This document shows, in pieces, positions 1 through 8,700 of a DNA stretch of 20,839 nt. Positions within the stretch are counted from its first letter, which is position 1; each line of letters starts with the position of its first letter. This stretch comes from Prevotella sp. CAG:1031 (GTDB lineage Bacteria; Bacteroidota; Bacteroidia; Bacteroidales; Muribaculaceae), in NCBI GenBank assembly GCA_000431215.1, contig HF985582.1, positions 1-20,839 on the forward strand, in the 5' to 3' direction. The notes below the pieces were generated by a model. That model was not told the DNA's origin, made no database searches, and saw nothing but the letters and a program-made list of their open reading frames with translations. Position numbers and translations under genes: made by a program.

Positions 1-339
1 GCCTCAGACACACTCAGTGAAACACTACCCTTTTGGGTGGAGAAAGCGACAAATTTGGGTTCTTTCATTCATTTTTGAATAGAAGTTAAGACACAACACG
101 GGCCGTGGGCGACAGCGGGGAATTCAATCCGGGTAATTGGATTCCACACTACCGTCTGTGTCACAGCGTAATAATAAAATGTATTGGAAGTCGGCCTTAC
201 AAATGGCTTAAATAGCCCTGACGTGCAGTCCCATAGGGTAACTGTTTTGAACTCAGCGGGCACCAATCACAGCCATAGCATCGGCCGTGTGAATTGTATA
301 TTGTGTCGCATTTCAAGAATAATGAATCGCGCTGGAGTC

Positions 340-488
340 GTTCCTATAACCATTAACTTGAACGCTCAGGGGATTCTGTCAACCGGAATGCTCTGCAAAG
401 TTACAACACAAGGTAAGTGTTTTCCAAAATTTCGAGGGTCTTGGACGCACAAAGTATAGATATGACCGCATTTGGCCGGGTACTCGTG
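340..488. repeat. Imperfect long direct repeat, copy A
   Basis: About 149 bp that recur at 557-706 with roughly 80% identity by eye. The first 26 bases (340-365) are identical to 557-582, and a 21-base block (440-460) is identical to 657-677. The unit contains, in leftward order, a GNCCGYATTTGRYC motif, a Bacteroidetes-type promoter and a conserved downstream stretch. The copies start 217 bp apart. No transposase or obvious target duplication is seen, so it reads as a duplicated regulatory module rather than an insertion sequence. Confidence 0.85.
396..428 (-). promoter_or_regulatory. Leftward Bacteroidetes-type promoter in repeat A
   Basis: On the minus strand, TTTG (plus 425-428) is followed after 21 bases by TAACTTTG (plus 396-403). 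This matches the Bacteroidetes -33/-7 consensus TTTG/TAnnTTTG. Transcription would start near 389 and run left. The -7 element extended by one base on each side reads GTAACTTTGC, which also fits the CTnDOT integration core form GTANNTTTGC, so function is ambiguous. Confidence 0.5.
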
Positions 489-556
489 ATATATCCTTAA
501 CCCGAATCTTTTATGAGAAGGGGGTGCATTTCAGATTCAGAGGTCTTGCTGTCGCT

Positions 557-706
557 GTTCCTATAACCATTAACTTGAACGCACAGGAGTTTTCGTCAGC
601 TGGAATGCGATGCAAAATTACAACAACAGCTCAGCAATTTCCAAATTTTCAAGACCCTTGGACGCACAAAGTATAGAAATGGCCGCATTTGGCCACATAC
701 TCTTGA
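557..706. repeat. Imperfect long direct repeat, copy B
   Basis: Second copy of the repeat at 340-488, in the same orientation. The promoter-like elements and the GNCCGYATTTGRYC motif keep their relative positions, although the bases between them have diverged. This pattern suggests that spacing has been selected. Confidence 0.85.
613..645 (-). promoter_or_regulatory. Leftward Bacteroidetes-type promoter in repeat B
   Basis: On the minus strand, TTTG (plus 642-645) is followed after 21 bases by TAATTTTG (plus 613-620). The geometry is identical to the promoter in repeat A, and the GNCCGYATTTGRYC site lies the same 36 bases upstream. Transcription would run left through repeat A. Confidence 0.5.
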
Positions 707-779
707 AGTCAATCATCATGTTCAGGTTGCGGTTAAAGCATGGTGACTCCTCACACAACTTCCAACGTCCATAAGTCCC

Positions 780-1087
780 TATATCCTTATAGACATATAG
801 ACCTATATCCAAAATATTAAGAGAAATATATTTCTATATAGATAGAACTGAATATAGATAGAAATAGCGATACATCTACTACACCAAATAAACATAAATA
901 GATACTACGATAGAACGATAGTAGTAGGGATAAATAGAAACATCATTCTATCTATGACAATAAATACACATACTAATCTCTATGCAGATAATTAGAATAA
1001 TATTTCTATTGATACATTGAGATAGTACAAAGTATATATCTCACGACATCGGTATTTTTATGAACATAGGTATTGAACTATAAAAAT
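780..1087. other. AT-rich non-coding block rich in ATAGA/TCTAT
   Basis: About 300 bases with strong A/T bias and no convincing reading frame. ATAGA occurs at least nine times on the plus strand and TCTAT five times, several as ATAGATAGA. It also holds a 12-bp palindrome GAAATATATTTC, GAGATA...TATCTC, and an 8-bp inverted repeat ATTTTTAT (1054-1061)/ATAAAAAT (1080-1087). Composition is unlike the neighbouring coding DNA. Possible roles are an easily melted segment near a transfer origin, a protein-bound spacer or decayed DNA. Confidence 0.5.
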
Positions 1088-1274
1088 CTCTTTAACTGTA
1101 TCATTATACATATTTCCCAATATTTTCTAATGTGACGGAGGGCTGTCCGTATTTGGTCTGGAAATGGCCGTATTTGACCGCAATAATTGAACATGGCTAT
1201 GGCGGCTCCGGTATCAACGTGCCAAACCAAAATCCTTGACTTTTTCAAAAAAGTGCTTCCAAGAGGGTCAAAAA

Positions 1275-1307
1275 TTTGCATTTCGGGGTTCCCGTGTCGT
1301 ATCTTTG
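1275..1307 (+). promoter_or_regulatory. Predicted promoter of the mobilization operon
   Basis: TTTG (1275-1278) and TATCTTTG (1300-1307) are separated by 21 bases and match the Bacteroidetes -33/-7 consensus. Transcription would start near 1314, giving a long leader of some 180-270 bases that includes the nested inverted repeats at 1424-1499. It is the only good plus-strand match I noticed ahead of mobA, so it is the best candidate driver of the 1588-11912 operon. Confidence 0.6.
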
Positions 1308-1423
1308 TAGGAGCAATAGCGCATGACGCAGCCGAAAATCAGGCAGGAGCGAATGACAAACACGGATTCTGATATACATCAATCCAAAATCCACTTCCTT
1401 ATATTATATCGGATGTTCACAAG

Positions 1424-1499
1424 AACATAGCAAGGTGTCTTTTCAGTAACTGAAAAGGTTTTGGGTTACCGGGTACCCACAAAACGACCTTGCAATGTT
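1424..1499 (+). other. Nested inverted repeats, candidate oriT
   Basis: An outer 13-base imperfect inverted repeat (1424-1436 with 1487-1499, one mismatch) encloses two further repeats. The first is CTTTTCAGT-A-ACTGAAAAG (1439-1457), perfect with one central base. The second is GTTTT/AAAAC (1458-1462 with 1481-1485) with inner GGGT/ACCC (1463-1466 with 1475-1478). Inverted repeats just upstream of a MobA/MobB pair are the expected place and form of a Bacteroidetes oriT. The same RNA would fold as a three-way junction in the leader, so translational control of mobA is an alternative. The nick site cannot be placed from sequence. Confidence 0.55.
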
Positions 1500-1587
1500 G
1501 GGTAAATGCTCCGAAGTCGCATTTACCTTAAATAGACCTGCCGTCGGCTACAAAAACGCCATGCGTCACTTTCAATTCCGTTCTGTT

Positions 1588-2013
1588 ATGGCAGAAAATT
1601 TCAACAAAGGAGGGCGTCCAACGGTCGCCAACCGTTGCCACAACTGCGTAATGCTACGCTTCGATGACCTCGAATTTGACAAACTTATCCGCATGATGGA
1701 GCTTGCCGGGGAGAGCGTAAAGGCTACTTTCATCAAGGGACTGGTCTTTGGAAAGACTTTCAAGGTGCATAAAATCGACAAGACAATGCTCGATTATCTC
1801 ACCAAACTTTCAGCCCTGTTTGCCGAATACCGTAATATCGGCGTCAACTACAACATCGTGGTGAGGGAACTCAAAGCCGGATTCTCTGAGAAAAAGGCAA
1901 TGACATTGCTCTACCGTCTTGAAAAGGAAACGAAGGCACTGGCGGCTGTCACCGCCAAAGTCCTTGCACTTACTGAGGATATGCGCAACCAATGGTCGCA
2001 AAAATCTCAGTAG
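1588..2013 (+). CDS. MobA-like relaxosome accessory protein
   Basis: A small basic protein (141 residues from this start) of the type encoded just before Bacteroidetes relaxases. It would bind oriT and help the relaxase open and nick DNA. The N-terminal NKGGRP stretch is typical of these proteins. It is followed by a ribbon-helix-helix-like segment (MLRFDDLEFDKLIRMMELAG, then VKATFIKGLVFG) and a helical C-terminal half. An in-frame ATG at 1495 would add 31 residues, but that codon lies in the right arm of the inverted repeat and family members usually start just before the GGRP motif, so I prefer 1588. The end overlaps the relaxase start by 22 bases, implying translational coupling. Family assignment rests on motif and context. 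Confidence 0.75.
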   Translation: MAENFNKGGRPTVANRCHNCVMLRFDDLEFDKLIRMMELAGESVKATFIKGLVFGKTFKVHKIDKTMLDYLTKLSALFAEYRNIGVNYNIVVRELKAGFSEKKAMTLLYRLEKETKALAAVTAKVLALTEDMRNQWSQKSQ

Positions 2014-3281
2014 GCAGCAGTCTCTACGGCGCACTATCATACAACGGAGAGAAAATCAACAAGGAGGAGGGTCGCGTCCTTTGTACCAATAAAATTTATG
2101 TGCCACCTGACGCAAAAATCGGCATTCCGGAAATGGTGGAGGATTTCAAAAACTACATGCCGAAGACCGGACGCACCAAGAAGCCGGTTCTCCATATCTC
2201 CCTCAATCCACATCCCGATGATGTGCTGTCTGATTCCGATCTCGCCAACATTGCCCGTGAGTATCTCGACAAACTCGGATTCGGTCAGCAGCCCTACATA
2301 ATCTATAAGCACACCGACATTGAACGCCACCACATCCACATCGTGACGGTCAATGTAGATGAGCAGGGAAAACGGCTCAATATGGATTTCATTCATCGGC
2401 GAAGCAAGAAAGCGACTACCGAGATTGAGGAGAAATACAATCTCCGTAAGGCAGAGCGTCAGCGTATGGACCCGGACACTCCATTAAGGAGAGTTGACTA
2501 CAATGCAGGTGATGTCAAACGACAGGTTGCCAACAATGTCAAGCTCATAATGAGCCGTTACTCATTCCGGACAATGGGAGAATACAACGCTGTGTTGTCG
2601 CTCTATGGCTTGACCTCCGAGGAAACCAATGGCAGAGTCAATGGCAGGGAGTATCATGGCATCGTTTATTCTGTACTGGATGAAAACGGCAGAAAGATTG
2701 GTAACCCGTTCAAGGCTTCACGCCTCGGCAAGTTCGCCAGCCTTAATGCTGTCCACGAGAAAATCAACCGTTCCGAGCAGAAGATAACTCCTGAGACAGA
2801 GGCAAAGACAAGAATGCGAGTTGCGCAGGCACTGAATGAATCTCACAGTAAGGAAGAATTTATTGCTGCACTGAAAGAGTGCAACATCGACCTTGTATTG
2901 AGATATACCGATGAAGGCCGAATCTATGGCGCAACCTTCATAGACCATGATACACATACCGTACTGAATGGCTCTCGCCTTGGCAGGGAATATGCCGCCA
3001 ATGCTCTTAATGAACGATTCTCCGGAGATAATGAGGTCAGCCGGACTCCGGATATTGTTGAACCGACAAATCCGGATAATGAAACAAATCAATCACAGGA
3101 GCAGCAGACATCAACCAACACGGCTCCTACTCAACAGCATCAGGATAGTGGTAACGACTATGATTACTCTCTCCCCGGTCTGGATCTGTTTCAGCTCAGT
3201 CCGACAGTTGACGCTGATGAGGAGGATTTCAAACGCCGCATGAAGCGGAAGAAGAAGCGCGGTCAACGACCGAAATTCTAA
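1992..3281 (+). CDS. mobB: MobB-type relaxase (mobilization nuclease)
   Basis: A 429-residue relaxase expected to cut one strand at oriT, stay bound to the 5' end through a tyrosine and pilot the strand to the recipient. The N-terminus MVAKISVGSSLYGALSYN is typical of Bacteroidetes MobB proteins and carries the candidate catalytic tyrosines (Y12, Y17). The metal-binding histidine cluster is visible as ERHHIHIVTVN near residue 115, with an earlier histidine in VLHISLNPH. The last 100 residues are Gln/Thr/Asn-rich and end in a very basic tail, KRRMKRKKKRGQRPKF. The basic tail fits DNA binding or recognition by the coupling protein. It overlaps mobA by 22 bases and precedes mobC by 16. Highly confident as a relaxase. 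Confidence 0.93.
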   Translation: MVAKISVGSSLYGALSYNGEKINKEEGRVLCTNKIYVPPDAKIGIPEMVEDFKNYMPKTGRTKKPVLHISLNPHPDDVLSDSDLANIAREYLDKLGFGQQPYIIYKHTDIERHHIHIVTVNVDEQGKRLNMDFIHRRSKKATTEIEEKYNLRKAERQRMDPDTPLRRVDYNAGDVKRQVANNVKLIMSRYSFRTMGEYNAVLSLYGLTSEETNGRVNGREYHGIVYSVLDENGRKIGNPFKASRLGKFASLNAVHEKINRSEQKITPETEAKTRMRVAQALNESHSKEEFIAALKECNIDLVLRYTDEGRIYGATFIDHDTHTVLNGSRLGREYAANALNERFSGDNEVSRTPDIVEPTNPDNETNQSQEQQTSTNTAPTQQHQDSGNDYDYSLPGLDLFQLSPTVDADEEDFKRRMKRKKKRGQRPKF

Positions 3282-3297
3282 ATTCTATATTTTATAA

Positions 3298-5298
3298 ATG
3301 TCTCAGCAAGAGGACGACCTGCGGGCATTAGCTAAAATCATGGATTTGATCCGTGGTCTTAGCATCCTCGTTATGATCACACAAATCTACTGGTACTGCC
3401 ATAACCTTATCGGCGATTGGGTATTCCATGCCCAGACAATGAAAATCCTTAATGGACTTAATGAAGCCGGAGGTCTATACAACAACTTATGGAACGCCAA
3501 ATGGTGGGCCCTTCTATTGTTGGCTCTCTCTTGTTTCGGAACAAAAGGTGTCAAGAATGAGAAAATCAAGTGGAGGCAAATTTGGATAATCATTGGCATT
3601 GGCGGTGTCCTGTTCCTTTTCAACTGGTGGATGATGAGTTTAGGTTGGCAAATTACTTACATCGTGACCACAGTTGCCGGCTATGTCTGCCTCCTTTTGG
3701 GAGGAATCTGGATGAGTCGTATGCTCAAAAATAACATGATGGACGACCGTTTCAACGATGAGAATGAATCATTCCAGCAGGAAACACGCCTGCTTACGAA
3801 TGACTATTCCATCAACCTTCCCACAAAATTCTACTACAAAAAACGGTGGAACGAGGGGTGGATAAACATTGTCAATCCATTCAGAGCGACAATCGTTCTT
3901 GGCACTCCCGGTTCCGGTAAGTCATACGCTGTTGTCAACAACTTCATCAAACAGATGATCGAGAAAGGGTACTCACTTTATGTCTATGATTTCAAGAGTT
4001 CTGACCTCAGTACCATCGCTTTCAACCACCTGTTGAACCACCTTGACAAATACGGAGATGTTGAGCCAAAATTCTACATGATAAACTTTGATGATCCGGA
4101 GCGCAGTCACCGTTGCAACCCCATTCATCCTGATTTCATGTCGGATATTGCCGATGCCTACGAGAGCGCATATACTATAATGCTCAACCTCAATAAATCG
4201 TGGGTGCAAAAACAGGGTGACTTCTTTGTTGAATCTCCGATTGTATTGTTCGCGGCTATCATCTGGTTTCTGCGAATATATAAGGGTGGACGGTATTGCA
4301 CGTTTCCCCATGCCATCGAGTTCCTGTGCCGTAGATATGAGGATATTTTTCCGATACTCACCAGCTATCCCGACTTGGAAAATTACCTGTCGCCATTCAT
4401 GGATGCTTGGCTCGGAGGGGCGGCGGAGCAGCTTGCTGGTCAGATTGCCTCGGCAAAAATACCCCTCTCGCGTATGATTTCACCTCAGTTGTACTGGGTT
4501 ATGACCGGCAATGATTTCACTCTTGACATCAACAACCCGAAAGAGCCTAAGATTCTTTGCGTCGGCAATAATCCCGACCGTCAGAATATTTATGGCGCGG
4601 CCCTCGGACTTTACAATTCGAGAATTGTCAAACTTATAAATAAGAAGGGGATGTTGAAGTCAGGAGTCATCATAGATGAGCTCCCGACCATATACTTTAA
4701 GGGGCTGGACAATCTAATTGCCACTGCCCGAAGCAATAAGGTTGCCGTGTGCCTCGGTTTTCAGGATTTCTCACAGTTGGAACGTGACTATGGAAAGCCG
4801 GAGGCGGCGGTCGTGATGAATACTGTCGGGAATATCTTCTCAGGGCAAGTAGTAGGCTCGACCGCCAAAACATTATCGGAACGGTTTGGAAAGGTGTTGC
4901 AGAAGCGGCAGTCAATATCAATCAACCGTCAGGACGTCAGTCACTCGTTCAACACGCAGATGGACTCGCTTATTCCACCGAGCAAGATTTCCACATTGAC
5001 ACAGGGAATATTCGTCGGAGCAGTTTCCGACAACATCGACCAGCGCATAGAGCAGAAGATTTTTCACGCAGAGATTGTCGTGGACAGCAAAAAAGTCGAT
5101 GCCGAAATGAAAAAATATGTGCCGATTCCAATCCTGACCGATTTCAAAGATACCACGGAGGATAAGCACAAGATGAGAGCCGATATTCAGGCAAACTACG
5201 ACCAAATCAAGCAGGATGTGCGGGATATAGTTGACAATGAGATTGCCCGCATAGCCGCTGACCCGAAATTGCGACACCTTCTCCAACAGAAGGGTTGA
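3298..5298 (+). CDS. mobC: VirD4/TraG-type coupling protein (MobC)
   Basis: A 666-residue inner-membrane ATPase that would connect the relaxase-DNA complex to a type IV secretion channel. About four hydrophobic segments lie in the first 150 residues, including WWALLLLALSCFG, IWIIIGIGGVLFLFNWWMM and ITYIVTTVAGYVCLLLGG. The Walker A motif GTPGSGKS is at about residue 202 and Walker B GVIIDELP at about 456, with the conserved ILCVGNNPDRQNIYGAALG stretch between them. It lies directly downstream of the relaxase in the same operon, the mobA-mobB-mobC order known from CTnDOT. No other secretion-system gene is in the window, so the channel must come from a helper element or from DNA outside it. Confidence 0.92.
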   Translation: MSQQEDDLRALAKIMDLIRGLSILVMITQIYWYCHNLIGDWVFHAQTMKILNGLNEAGGLYNNLWNAKWWALLLLALSCFGTKGVKNEKIKWRQIWIIIGIGGVLFLFNWWMMSLGWQITYIVTTVAGYVCLLLGGIWMSRMLKNNMMDDRFNDENESFQQETRLLTNDYSINLPTKFYYKKRWNEGWINIVNPFRATIVLGTPGSGKSYAVVNNFIKQMIEKGYSLYVYDFKSSDLSTIAFNHLLNHLDKYGDVEPKFYMINFDDPERSHRCNPIHPDFMSDIADAYESAYTIMLNLNKSWVQKQGDFFVESPIVLFAAIIWFLRIYKGGRYCTFPHAIEFLCRRYEDIFPILTSYPDLENYLSPFMDAWLGGAAEQLAGQIASAKIPLSRMISPQLYWVMTGNDFTLDINNPKEPKILCVGNNPDRQNIYGAALGLYNSRIVKLINKKGMLKSGVIIDELPTIYFKGLDNLIATARSNKVAVCLGFQDFSQLERDYGKPEAAVVMNTVGNIFSGQVVGSTAKTLSERFGKVLQKRQSISINRQDVSHSFNTQMDSLIPPSKISTLTQGIFVGAVSDNIDQRIEQKIFHAEIVVDSKKVDAEMKKYVPIPILTDFKDTTEDKHKMRADIQANYDQIKQDVRDIVDNEIARIAADPKLRHLLQQKG

Positions 5299-5320
5299 AA
5301 ACATCAATCAAAGTTTATTG

Positions 5321-5776
5321 ATGACAAATAACCATTTTGACAGCCGGGGGTATGACCTCGACTACTACAACCTTTTTCTCCGTCGATACCTTTCGGAGCA
5401 TAGATTTCCGGAAGCAGAGGATGATCTGTTTATTGCCACACGCACGGAACAAGCATACGATGTTTTCGTTGAATCCCGCGTTGCCGGTGACGAGTGGTAT
5501 ATTTCCAATGAAAAAGCAATGGCGGCACTTTATGCCGGATTTGAAATGTCACCTTACGATTTCATCAGCGGCCTGTTGCTTGATGAGTTTCAAGACAACA
5601 TCTCACTTGAAGATGAATCCATTGAGTTCTGGACTTTCACGTTCATTGATGAGATGAAAGAGGAGTTCAAAGGAATTACTCTTGGGGAAGAATTCCTCAA
5701 CACTACCGACGGAGAAGTATTTCGACTTACGGTTATTGGCCGTATTACCTTATTCTTTGAGGAGTATGGCTTATAA
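5321..5776 (+). CDS. DUF1896-type protein of unknown function
   Basis: A 151-residue acidic protein resembling the DUF1896 family often found between the mobilization genes and the large methylase-helicase in Bacteroidetes conjugative elements. Features that fit are an early FIATRTEQAYDVF segment, a central MSPYDFISGLLLDEF segment and the C-terminal FFEEYGL ending. No catalytic motif or membrane segment is seen. The ATG at 5321 is chosen over the TTG immediately before it. Its last 11 bases overlap the start of the next gene, so the two are probably translationally coupled and may form a complex. Its function is unknown; an accessory or antirestriction role is only a guess from context. Confidence 0.75.
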   Translation: MTNNHFDSRGYDLDYYNLFLRRYLSEHRFPEAEDDLFIATRTEQAYDVFVESRVAGDEWYISNEKAMAALYAGFEMSPYDFISGLLLDEFQDNISLEDESIEFWTFTFIDEMKEEFKGITLGEEFLNTTDGEVFRLTVIGRITLFFEEYGL

Positions 5777-8700
5777 CCGTTTACAAACCATGCGCGACAA
5801 TATCGAAGCGATAAGAATTGTCTTTCGCCTCGATGTCGAGAAGCGACCGCCTAATGATATTGAGAGTATCGCGTTAGGCAAGTATGCCGGGTTCGGAGGA
5901 CTGAAGTGCATACTCAATGATGCCAATGAACTTGCGGATGCCACCAAGTGGAGCAAATCTGATATTGAACTGTTTGCACCGACTATTGAGTTACGTCGTC
6001 TTATCCATGATTATAGCCATAGTGATAAGGAGTTTACCGCCTATATGGACTCGTTGAAAGCGTCTGTGCTGACGGCGTTTTACACTCCTAAAATAGTAAT
6101 AGATGCTTTGACTGACTCGCTACATAATCAAGGAATTAAGATTGCTCGTTTCCTTGAACCATCAGCCGGACAGGGAGCTTTTGTTGATTCGTTTCTGCAA
6201 CGCTATCCCGGAGCAGAGACTCTGGCATTTGAGAAGGATTTGCTGACGGGCAAAATCTTGTCTGCACTGCATCCCTCAATATCTACAGAGATAAAAGGCT
6301 TTGAGAAGATAGATTCTGATTTTGAGGGGTATTTCGATGTGGCAGCATCAAATATTCCATTTGGAGATTTTGCAGTTGCCGACCCTCGATATGCCACAAG
6401 CAAGGAGATTGCCTACCGTCAGTCAACTAAGGCTATTCACAATTACTTCTTCTTGAAGTCTTTGGACTCGGTGCATGAGGGCGGTATTGTGGCATTTATT
6501 GCCTCGCAGGGTGTGATGAATGCCGCCAGTCCCTTTGTTCGCATGGAGATGATGCGTCGTGCTGACCTTGTTGGTGCTTTCCGTCTGCCGAACAATACCT
6601 TTTCCGATAATGCCGGAACAGATGCCGGGTCTGACCTGATTATTCTCCAGAAGCACACCAACAAGAAAGCGTTGTCGGCTGATGAGGAGTTTTTCATCCA
6701 ATCTATCGTTGACCGTGAGACAAAAGTTCCCAACAACAAATATTTTGCAGCATTTCCGCAGAATGTCATCTGCACGGAGGCAAAGGTTGGCACTGACCAG
6801 TTCGGAAAACCGGCTATCATCTACAAGCATGAAGGTGGTGTGGATGGTATTGCAGCTGATATGCGAAAGGCACTCGATGAATCGCTGAAACTGCGCCTAA
6901 ATCTGGACTTCTATAATAATAGGAGTCTCACACCACCAACTCAAGAACCGCCGACACTCAAACCGACAAAGAAGGCTCCCGAAAATAAGGTGGAGAAGCC
7001 GAAGCGCATTGCTGAGACTCCGCTGATGCAGCAATACCGGGAGATGAAGAAGAAACATCCTGATGCCATTCTTCTTTTCCGTGTCGGTGACTTCTACGAG
7101 TGCATGGGTGTGGATGCGGTCAAAGCGTTGGAGGTTTTGGGAATTACCCTCACCCGCCGTATGAATGGTGACAAGAGTAGCATAGAGTTGGCAGGATTTC
7201 CGCACCATGCTCTCGATGTGTATCTGCCCAAACTGGTCAGAGCCGGCAACCGCGTCGCTATCTGTGAGCAGTTGGAAGACCCGAAGCTGAAGAAAAAGAC
7301 GGTGAAGCGCGACACTCCGAAGCCAGAGGATCAGCCGAAACCTGACCCTCCCAAGCCAGAACCGCCAGAACCTTCTCCTGCACCAAAGGATGATGATCCA
7401 ACGCCACCTCCATCCCCAATACCATCCGATAAGGAAATAGAAACATCTGGTAGCCCGGATTACAATGATAATCCTGAGCCTCGTTTGTTCGCCTACAATC
7501 TTTTCGGAGAACTGGAGCCTATCGGCAAGCCACAACGTCAACCGAAGCAGCCACCCCAGCAGGACGACAAGCCGAAGCCAACGGTTACTGTAACCGACAC
7601 TCAGGCTAAGAAATTCCGACCGCTCTCTGAAAAGGAGCTGGAGTTTTACGGCTCTCTTGATTGGGAAACCAATCCTCCCATCAATGGCTTCTATGAGACA
7701 ATGATGTCGATTGCCCATCGTCAGCTTGCTGAAATGGAGGCTGAACGTCAGGCAATGGAGGCGGCAAAGAAGGAGACAATCACCGAAGACGGCACAATCA
7801 TCGAAATATCAAAAGGTGATTTTGTCCCGAAGCCAAGAGTGGCTTCGGATGCACGCAAGCCTGCGGAACGTGATATGTCGCCACGTCCTTTCTCGGAGGA
7901 TATTCAGTTCTTCCATCACAACGGCTCTATGGTCGTGGACAAGGGGCAGGTCGGTTTTCTCTCAGAGGTTCGCAAGAATGGCGCAACTTTCTCGCCGCTG
8001 TCACTCAAACCGGAGCAGGAGAAAAGAGCAATGCTATATGTTACCCTCTCTGAAACGTATCAGCAGCTCTACAACTTCGAGGCCGAGACGCATGAGGCTT
8101 CAACCGAGTTGCGTCAACACCTCAATGACTACTACGATGAGTTTGTGGATAAGTACGGCAACCTCAATGAGAAACAGAACGTCAAGTTCATTCTCATGGA
8201 TGCCAACGGTCGTGATTCTCTCGCCCTTGAACGTGGAGAGAACGGCGTATTCGTAAAGGCCGACATCTTTGACCACCCTGTAAGTTTTTCGCAAGATGAG
8301 ATAACCTCGGTCGAGATGCCGCAGGATGCTCTTATGGCTTCGCTTAATAAATACGGTGAAGTCAACATGGACTATATGGCAGACCTGTTGGGTATTGACA
8401 AGACCGCCGGATCCATCGTAGGCGAATATGAGTGGGATTTGCTTGATGCTCTCAAAGGTCATATATATTACAATCCACTTGTGGAGAAGTATGAGATTGC
8501 TGACCGATTCATTGCCGGAAATGTGGTCCAGAAAGCGGAGGACATCAAGGCATGGATTGACCGAGAAGAGAAAAGAATCGAGAATTTCCCGGGCTATGAC
8601 GGCATTGAACCGTTCATCGAAATTTCCAGAGACTCGTTGAAAGCGTTGGAGGAAGCCATTCCACGAAAGATTACCTTCGATGAACTGGACTTCAACTTCG

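Larger units (their letters stand above)
464..1179. repeat. Four iteron-like GNCCGYATTTGRYC motifs
   Basis: A 14-base motif occurs at 464-477, 681-694, 1145-1158 and 1166-1179. All four fit GNCCGYATTTGRYC; the second and fourth share the longer form GAAATGGCCGYATTTGRCC. The last two start 21 bp apart, about two helical turns. The first two lie 36 bases upstream of the -33 elements of the two leftward promoters. They look like binding sites for an activator or relaxosome protein; no binding protein can be assigned from sequence. Confidence 0.6.

Noticed and set aside
395..404. GTANNTTTGC sequences at 395-404, 612-621 and 14346-14355 as CTnDOT-like integration cores
   Set aside because: The same words are the Bacteroidetes -7 promoter element with a good -33 partner in the first two cases, and the third lies just before a gene start; promoters explain them better.
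69..459. Short open frames on both strands near the left edge (69-266 minus, 184-459 plus)
   Set aside because: They overlap each other, show no recognisable motif and cross the repeat unit; no convincing start context.
1187..1372. A 61-codon open frame before the mob operon
   Set aside because: It spans the predicted promoter at 1275-1307 and has no protein-like pattern.
7018..7290. The MutS-like segment as evidence of a mismatch repair gene
   Set aside because: Only domain I is present; the MutS core, clamp and ATPase domains are absent.
6897..7718. A long open frame on the minus strand opposite the Pro-rich linker of the methylase-helicase
   Set aside because: It is opposite a gene with clear domains, and its Trp/Arg/Leu-rich composition is what the complement of a Pro/Lys-rich segment gives.
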